A DNA stretch of 57,070 bases from Paulinella micropora. Taxonomy: Eukaryota > Cercozoa > Imbricatea > Euglyphida. Under the pieces are notes generated by a model. That model was given only the letters and a program-made list of their open reading frames with translations. It was not told the DNA's origin and made no database searches. The first letter of the stretch is position 1. Each line of letters opens with the position of its first letter. The stretch is from assembly GCA_009731375.1 (NCBI GenBank), contig BJOX01000319.1:405853-462922 (forward strand), written 5' to 3'. Positions 50,041 to 57,070 of the stretch are shown piece by piece. Made by a program: the position numbers and the translations under genes.

Positions 50041-53000
50041 ATGTATCTGGTCATGGAGCTCCGGCACCTTGGCGCGTTGGCTGGCTTCCAAGCCGACGCC
50101 CTCGCCGTCGCCGCCGGCGCCGCCCACCGCCGACACCCACTGCTCCCTCGCTGCTGCTCCAGCCAGCCTGGCGCCCACAGCAGCTGCCCCGCCCGGAGAG
50201 GACAGGCAGTTCGCCGGCGGCGGAGTGGAGGGAGGAGCAGGTGTGTGGGAAGCCTTAGGGGGAGGGGTTGTGGGCGGTTTGGGGCAATGTGGCGCGCGTG
50301 GGCGAGGTGGCAGTGTGGGGGGAGGGCGCGGTGCTCGGATCTGGCCTGCCGAAGTGAGCGTTTTCGTGGAGTAGGACGGAGGGACAGGGGCGGAGGAGGC
50401 AGGAGCCTTTGCAGGGGAAGAATAGACAGAGGCAGCTTTGGGCGGAGGAGCAGGAGCCTTTGCAGGGGAAGAGTAGGCAGAGACAGCTTTGGCTAGAGCC
50501 TTGGCAGGAGCTTTTGCAGGGGAAGAGGAGGCAGAGGCAGCTTGGGTAGGAGAAGAGGGAGGCGCGGTGATGGAGCGCAGGCCTTGCGCTGCCACCAGCA
50601 CCGCGTTGAGGATGTGGAAAGGCAGGTCCCAGCGCACGCCGCGCAGCGTGTCGGCCCGCTCCGAGTCCTCCTGGTCCGAGTCGCTGCCCATGCTCGCGGC
50701 GTCGCCCAGGTCCAGGCCGGTCTTGGCGCCCACCGGGAAGTTGAGCTCCGACTTGAGCGGGTGCAGCAGCAGGTCTACCTCGTCCAAGAGCACGGTGGCG
50801 TGCTGGAAACACCTGAGCAGCCTTCGGCACCGCTCGGCGCGCCGCTCGTAGTAGCCGTGGCCATACAGGCTCAGCTTGGCCAGCGAGGCGCTGTCCTTGC
50901 CGGAGGCGGCCACGTCGGCCAAGTGCTCCGCCTCCACCAGCGCCAGCGCCAGCGACTTGATGGCGGAGGGAGTGGTGATCACCACGCCGCGGTTCTTCCT
51001 GGTCCTCGCCAGCCGCGCCACCAACCGCGCACTGGCCGGCGCCCCGCGCGAGAACTTGAAGGTCACCACGTGCTTGCGCGCCACGGAGCTGAAGCGGGCG
51101 CGCAAGGTGGCGCGGGAAAACTCGAGCAGCGCCGGCGGTGTCACCAGCACCACCAGGCGCTGGCCGTCGGCCAGCAGCAGAGACAGCAGAGGACCCACCA
51201 CCGTGGTTTTGCCTGCGCCCATGATCATCTGGTGCACGATCGATCCGGCCTTGTCGTGCTGACTTTGCTTGTCTTCTGCTGCTTGCTTTTTCCGCGCGGC
51301 CGAGGCGAACTCGTTCACCAGTTCCACCTGCCGCTTTCTGAGCAGCAGATTGGCGTCGAACTCGAAGACCAGGAAGCGCGGGTCATAGACCTGCGCCAGG
51401 CTCTGTGCAGGGACCTGCCCCAGCTCGTACAGCACGTAGTGCCGCTGCGCTGACAAGAGCTTGGCGAGATTGTTGGTCTTGGCTAGCAAGCCAGATACCA
51501 CCCTGGCATTTTTGATGCTGGAGCTAGCGTCCACAGGCTGGTTCGGCGGCACATGGCGCGTCATATCGGACAGAACCGAGCGCACCGACAACAGGCAGCG
51601 GTTGAGCTGGCCCAGCCTGACTGTCCTGAACATGGCCGCTGCTGCCAGGTCCAGGATCCGGCTGGCCTCGGCCTCCGAGAGCAGAGGGTTTAGAGTGCGC
51701 AAGTCTATTTGGCCCTGCGTGCTCATGAGCGCACCGGCGATGAACTCTAACGTAACAGACGGCTCGCGCCGGCCTAAACGGGCCAGCCCAAAACGCAAGC
51801 GCCGCTTGTCCTGCTCTTCCTCACCGTCTGTATTTGCTTGGTGCGCTGCATCCGAGCCTTGGCCGTCCTTGCGAGTCGCAGCTCGAGCGGCGTGGGGCTG
51901 GTGGTTGGCAGAGTTCAAAAGGTGCGGCAGCGCGTGCGCTAGCCACGAGGAGTCCAGGTGGTGCAGATTCCGCAGCCGCGTCAGAATCGTCTTGAGAACC
52001 TCGAAGGCTTTTTTGGCAGCAGCGCCTTGTCTGCCCTCTGCCAGACACGCCTCTAGGTCGGCGTGGCCCATGCCAACCAACTCGACTTTTGTGCCTGCAT
52101 TTTCCTCTTTTGCAAAAGCTAGCAGGTCTTCTTTCAAGTGCGCCAGGGTCTCTTGAGCGACGGGCGAGTGCGCGGACGGCAGGTGGGAGATGTCGAAGGG
52201 CAGGTTGGAATCGATGGTGGACAGGCCTCTCGCGGCTCTGCTGCGGTAGACCACCAGCTGAGTAGGTCGCACCGGGGCCAGTGGAGTATCTTGGAAGGCT
52301 TCGATGTCGTTCTGTGACATACCGATCGAGAACATATTGGCAGGAGCCGACGCAGCGGGCTTGTCAGCGCCTGCAGAGTCCAGGGGGGACACGGGCAGGG
52401 TGGAGGCGGGGGAGGCGGCGCTGAGCGGGGACTGCGCCAGCTGCTCCTCCACCACGCGCAGGCGTCGGCTGCTGCAGGCCACGTCGCTCAGCTCCGGCAC
52501 GATCCACTCCCGCCCGCCCGGCCCCGCCCTCCAGTCCGTGTAGCAAGGCGGCGCGCCCACGATAGGGTGGCGCTGGGCGGCGCGGCTCAGCGGTTGGGGA
52601 GCCGAGACGGCGACGGCGGGCCAGGTGAGAGTGGTCTGATGGGCCCTGATCGCATCCAGCAGAGACGTCAGCCACTCCTGGAAGCTGGTGGAGCCTGCGA
52701 ACAGGTAGCCGCCGCTCACCGCCGACAGGAAGGTGGTGCCACCGCTGCTGACATTGCGATAGGCCGGCAGCTTGTTGCTGGCAGCAAAGACCGGGTTCCG
52801 GACCAGCACGCGCAAGGTGGACATGAAAACGCTTTTGGACTGTCGATCGGAGTAGGGCAGAGACCGGCAAAGCAGCTCAACCAAGCGGTGTGGCTGGTCG
52901 CCCGGCAACACCGACAAGGAGAGTCCTCCGGTCAAGAGTTCGTACAAGAAAAGAAACCCAAGTCCTTCGGCAGTGCCATGGAGAGTGATGCCTTTGTCGC

Positions 53001-53733
53001 AGACTTGGTTGAGATAGGTGACTGCGGCGGCGCCGGCGCGGGAGGAGGGTCGCGAGTACTTGAGCAGGTTGAGCTTAGACAGAGCGGACATGGCGACCGA
53101 CAGGCAGGTCTTGTCCTCTACACTGTCGAACTGCTCCTTGCTCGGCGTCATGTAGGGCACGGGCGCAAGGAACTCGGGCCGCGCCACCGCAGCAGGCTGC
53201 TTGCCCTGCGAGCTTTGTTCGGCGGCGGCTATGACAGCACACAGCCAAAGCGAGCGATTGCGCAGTGTGAGCTTGATCTGGTCCTCGCCATCCCAGAGCA
53301 GCTGCGAGATGGCTGTAGTGGCGGATATCAATTTCTCGGACGCGGAACCGGCCTGGCTTACAGCCGCGGTTGCTTGCCCGACTGCCTTGACCAACGAAGC
53401 CTTAGCCTCCTTAGCGTCTTGATAGGCGGCGGACAGAAGGCACTGAGCAGGTGCTGGGGCGGCGGGAAGTCCCAGCAAGTCCAGCAAGGTCCGCTCCTCG
53501 CGCAGGTGCAGCCGACAGTTGGCGTCCACGTGCGAGCGTAGGCGAATGTACCGGGCGTACTCGTGCGCCAAGCTCCAAGGAAACAGGCCCCACACCGCCA
53601 CGCCCGCCTGTCCTCCGTCTTCGCCGCCCTCGCCGTCTTCCTCCTCCTCCTCCTCCTCTTCCTCCTGCTCCTCCTCGCGGTAGCCGCCGCGCTGGTTGGA
53701 CTGCTGCAGAGAATCCAGCAGCGACAGCGACAG
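50041..53733 (-). CDS. Host giant protein, exon 3: DUF3638 ATP-binding region
   Basis: 1231 codons, open, phase 0 at both ends. Acceptor TGTGTTAG|CTG at 53733. It begins LSLSLLDSLQQSNQRGGY, then a poly-Glu stretch. Near 51.2 kb is IVHQMIMGAGKTTVVGPLLS, a Walker-A-like motif that marks DUF3638, followed by LVVLVTPPALLEFSRATLR and VVITTPSAIKSLAL. Near 50.78 kb is VLLDEVDLLLHPLKSELNFP, a Walker-B/DEVD-like motif. Together these indicate an SF2-helicase-like NTPase, though biochemical function is unproven for the family. Near the 3' end are Ala/Pro/Ser repeats (SSPAKAPAKA type), likely a flexible linker. No internal stop in the whole exon. Confidence 0.85.
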
Positions 53734-53888
53734 CTAACACACACACACACATACATACATACATACATACATACATACATACACACATACATACATACAT
53801 ACATACATACGTACACATGCATACATACACATACGTACATACACATGCATACATACATACGCACACATGCATACACATACATACCTAC
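53734..53888 (-). other. Intron 2 of the host gene, 155 nt, ATGT array
   Basis: Minus strand donor CTCAAG|GTAGGTATGT, acceptor (TG)n TTAG|CTG. The body is (TATG)n with CATG and TACG variants. Phase 0. Confidence 0.85.
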
Positions 53889-56309
53889 CTTGAGCCTGCA
53901 GGCGGCGGCGTCGGGGCTCACGTCGTCTCCACAGAAGTCCAGCTGCTCGAAGATGGCGCTCTCTTCCCGCGACAGCGCGCTGTCGGACACACACAGCTCC
54001 GCCAGCTTGAACGCCTGCACATACTGCCTGTCCAGGAACCGGCACAAGAACAGGTACAGAGTTGCGGCAAGCGTGGTCGTCACCAAGAAACCTCGCGACA
54101 AGTGCACGGGGATGATGTATGCGCGCGCTTTGTTGCGGAAGGCTGCGCGCCATTCCTTAGCGCGGGGGCTGTTCGCGTCGCGCGCGAAGACGATTTCGGT
54201 GGAGAGGTGTGCTTCCGCGCTGTGGTGAGTCCACAGCGCAGGCCCCGGCCGCACCGGCAGCAGGGCCGGCAGCAAAATGAACAGCTCCTGGTGGGAGTTC
54301 TGCAGAAGCAAGGCGTGCGGCAAGCCTGCCAGTTGCGCGCGCACCGCGTCCGAGCTCAGGTGCGCGTCCGACACGAACAGCCCTGAATGCTGCTCGCAGT
54401 GCAAGCGCGGCACGCGGCCCAACTCTGCGCCTTCTTTCGCTTCTTTGCTCCTGCCGTGGTCCAGCAGCGACTCGTCCGTCTCGAGCTTGCGCACAAAGGT
54501 CAGACCGAGCCGTGGCAGCTCTAGCAGGTCCACCCGGTCATAGCGGTCCCCACGAGACCAGGCCAAAATGTGCGACAGCGTCTCCAAACGGGTGAACAAG
54601 TCCGCTATGCAAGCTAGCTCGCTGGCCTCGTGTGCTCCAACTAGGTTAAGAAGCGTTAATACCGACGAAGAAGGAGCAGGAAGAGGGGGGGAAGGGAAAG
54701 GAGAAGAGGCAGCAGAGGAGGAGGAACTAGCCGCAGCTGATGGCGCAGAAGGGTTTGCAGCTACAGTAGGGGCAGGGTTGGTCGCAGCAAAAGCGAAGAT
54801 AGCTCTAGCGATGTCCTCTCCCCGGGTGACGCGCGCCACCACCCCGCCCTCACCCATGCCGATGGCGCCTTCCGCGTTCACAGCCTCTTTCAACTCTGCG
54901 CCTTGCGCCTCCTCCCACTCCTGAGGTCTCTCTACCAACAGTCTGACCAGGATCGCATCCCGCTTTTCCTTCTTCTTTTCCTCTTCGCTCCGAGGCTCTT
55001 CCTCAGCCTCTGCGTCTGTTGTATAGTCTCCAACTTCTGGGTGGTCTGTGGATGGGTGCTTGCGAGGCTGGCCCACCAAGATGGTGCCCTGGTCGTGTTC
55101 CTGCTGCCAAAACTGGTAGGCCTGCAGCAGCGCGTCGGGCAAGAGCCCGCACAGCAGGCGGCTGGGGATCAGCCTCTCCACGCCGCGCACAAGCAGCTTG
55201 AGGTTGCGCGTGATCACGACCGAGCGGGCGGGTGCGATGTGTTTGAGGCCGCAGCCGGCAGCGTGGCGGATGCGCAGCGAGAGCCAGAGCTCCGGCGGGT
55301 CCAGAGTGGGCTGCAGCGCTTTAAAGCAATAGCGCGCGTCGGAGGTCCAGGCCAAGGACCGATAGATGTAGCGCCCGTGCTCGAGCAGGTCGTAGACGTG
55401 CACCGTGAGTGTCCGCTTCCACATGACGATTTCCTTGAGTGACCCACCAACAGGCGAGCCCGGCCCGCGCAGGCGCGCTGCCAGCCTGGCCAAGACCGCG
55501 TCTTGGGGCAGCGTTTTGGCAGGCAGATACAACGCCTCCCCTAGCTTCTCAAACAGTCCCACTTCTTTCAGCACCTCAATACCGTCCAGGATCCATTTTT
55601 CATGTGGGTGAAGCGAGGACGAGCTAGCCTGTCGCGAAAACGACCTGGCAAGCTGCAGACGGCGAGTGTCCGGTTGCCATATCTGCAGGTCATGCCGACG
55701 ACCCACCAGGCGGATCCACTCCCTCTTGGTGGTGTTCCTCACTTCCGCGGCCTGGATCCTGTCCTGCAGGTCTGCGCCGAAGACCGAGACCACATCGGGC
55801 TGCGCGCGGATGGCAGCGGGCAGCGCGGTGATCTGCGACGTGCGCAGCGTGAACTCCCCGGTCTGCAAGTTGATCTCCATCTTGACCTGTTCCGAAGAAC
55901 GCACCAGCGAGCTATCGTCGTAGATGGATGGAGAGGGAGGCGAGACCGGCGAGGCTGGTCGTTCACTAGGACGGACTGGAGAGGACTGCAGGGAAGAGGA
56001 CGCAGAAGAAGAGGACAATGACGAGGAGGAAGATGACGAGGAGGAGGAGGCGGTCCTGTCTTTCTGTTTCGGCGGCGTGGTGAAGCCATCCCTGACTGTC
56101 TTGCTCTCTTCTCCGGCCTTGTCTGCTACTTGCCGGTCAGCAGCCTCCACATCGTCTTCCAACATCGGCATATCATCCGCCTTTTTCTTTTTGCCCTCTG
56201 TTTTCTCACTGTTGCCGGTATCTCTTTGCGCCGCCAACTCGATTTCCCGCTTGTGAGTGAGGGAGATGTAGGAAGGGAAGAAGCGACCTCTGCCTCGCCC
56301 ACGCAACTC
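53889..56309 (-). CDS. Host giant protein, exon 2
   Basis: 807 codons, open, phase 0. Acceptor AACACACAG|GAG at 56309, donor CTCAAG|GTAGGT at 53889. It begins ELRGRGRGRFFPSYISLTHK, then has an acidic low-complexity stretch with poly-Ser. Folded parts follow: INLQTGEFTLRTSQITALP, EWIRLVGRRHDLQIW, VYDLLEHGRYIYRSLAW, and near the end FLCRFLDRQYVQAFKLAELC and SAIFEQLDFCGDDVSPDAA. The pattern of residues around INLQTGEF and FGADLQDRIQA is shared by large DUF3638 proteins upstream of the ATPase part. Expression control is not visible. Confidence 0.8.
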
Positions 56310-56439
56310 CTGTGTGTTTATGTATGTATGTATGTATGTATGTATGTATATATGTATGTATGCATGCATGCATGTATGTATTGATGCTCCCTCGCTCTCC
56401 CCCTCCTCACTCCTGGGCTTGTGCTTGTCTCCCCATTAC
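56310..56439 (-). other. Intron 1 of the host gene, 130 nt, ACAT array
   Basis: Minus strand donor TGGAAG|GTAATGG, acceptor AAACACACAG|GAG. A G/A-rich first half is followed by (CATA)n with CATG variants up to the acceptor. Phase 0. The repeat is on the opposite strand to that of intron 4. Confidence 0.85.
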
Positions 56440-56559
56440 CTTCCAGCCGTGGCTCTGGCCAGCCAGCAGCCGCGTCAGGTTCAAGTGATTTTCATCTCCG
56501 TTGGCCGGGTCCTGTCGGCTGCCGGTGAAGGTGGCCACACGCACCACCGCATCCAGCAC
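56440..56559 (-). CDS. Host giant protein, exon 1 in window
   Basis: Exactly 40 codons, phase 0, with acceptor GTGGTAG|GTGCTGG at 56559 and donor AAG|GTAATG at 56440. It encodes VLDAVVRVATFTGSRQDP and ENHLNLTRLLAGQSHGWK. The upstream exons, including the start, lie beyond the window. The call rests on the splice sites, the preserved phase and continuity with exon 2. Confidence 0.65.
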
Positions 56560-57070
56560 CTACCACAGCAGAGAGGCAGACAGGCCGACCAACCACGCTT
56601 CGCAGAATATCTCATTGATTTGGTCGTTATTGCCACACACTTTGCTTTCTGCAGTTTCAATCGTTATTTTTTCTTAGCTCATAGCACTACGATGTCCAGG
56701 AAAGCAAGCACTGCTGCTGTTCACGAAGGCATACCTTTCGGTCGCACAAAAATTGCATCCAATACAGAAAGATGAGTGGGCACAAATACACAAATGAATG
56801 AATTTATTATAGTGCGAATGTGCTCTTTTCAGAGTTTCGTTTGCTTTTTCTTGTTTTTCTCCTTTTGATTGTTCTGATGTCATGCTTGGGTTTAGTGTTT
56901 CATGTCTGTTGCAGGTGAGGATTATCATTATCCATAATGATTATTACTATAATAATAGTGCTTCTCTGTCAATGGCTGATGCAAATCTGCACATGCGCCT
57001 CCATCGTCTCACCCGTGAGGGGAGTACGAAGAATTGACGATAGGCTCTAATGACACCCCCGCACGGGCAG
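56560..57070. other. Right edge, intron or intergenic, no gene seen
   Basis: A/T-rich DNA with an 8-bp inverted repeat ATCATTAT/ATAATGAT near 56930. A minus-strand ORF at 56674-56928 has no protein-like pattern. It is probably part of an upstream intron of the host gene. Confidence 0.45.

Overview
The window looks like a scaffold from the nuclear genome of a unicellular eukaryote. A multi-exon host gene with short GT-AG introns fills the right end, long microsatellite-rich intergenic DNA and N gaps lie in the middle, and a decayed large-DNA-virus insertion with nested LTR-retrotransposon debris fills the left half. I cannot place the host more precisely from sequence alone. Nothing supports a bacterial origin: there are no Shine-Dalgarno-led operons, the genes are spliced, and the structural proteins are eukaryotic-virus-like.

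Layout. 1-2.2 kb: three unrecognised ORFs of different composition. 2.2-21.6 kb: a dense block of viral genes on both strands separated by short A/T-rich spacers. It holds a discoidin-containing fibre-like gene, ribonucleotide reductase small subunit, a SLATT-like two-helix membrane protein, a penton-like or minor capsid protein, a 395-aa virion-type protein, a RuvC/A22-type Holliday junction resolvase, an HMG/YABBY-like protein with an intron, a double-jelly-roll-type major capsid protein, several small membrane proteins, and a coiled-coil protein of about 1600 aa. No packaging ATPase, DNA polymerase, primase or helicase was seen, so the viral genome is incomplete. Most of the larger viral genes carry frameshifts or single nonsense codons, which points to an endogenised, decaying copy related to NCLDV or polinton-like viruses.

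21.6-25.7 kb: an uninterrupted Ty3/gypsy-type pol ORF (RT, RNase H, integrase) that truncates a viral gene. 25.7-27.6 kb: A/T-richer debris with a second, opposite-strand integrase remnant. 27.65-29.27 kb: two more viral genes, both cut at their 5' ends. 29.27-35.2 kb: a 5.9-kb insert bounded by a 17-bp direct repeat, holding an unrecognised ORF interrupted four times by TAG and a retroelement gag with CCCH and CCHC zinc fingers.

35.3-45.7 kb: no credible genes. This stretch holds microsatellites, a minisatellite, homopolymer tracts and five N gaps. 45.7-56.6 kb: five minus-strand exons of one giant host protein of the DUF3638/DUF3645 family with EF-hands and a RanBP2-type zinc finger. Its four internal introns are all phase 0 and all carry ACAT/ATGT tetranucleotide arrays.

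Functionally, the viral set covers capsid building (major capsid, penton-like, virion protein, fibre), nucleotide supply (RNR small subunit), genome resolution (RuvC-like) and DNA binding (HMG-like). The breaks in these genes suggest the insertion no longer makes virus, whereas the host gene and the Ty3 pol ORF look intact.
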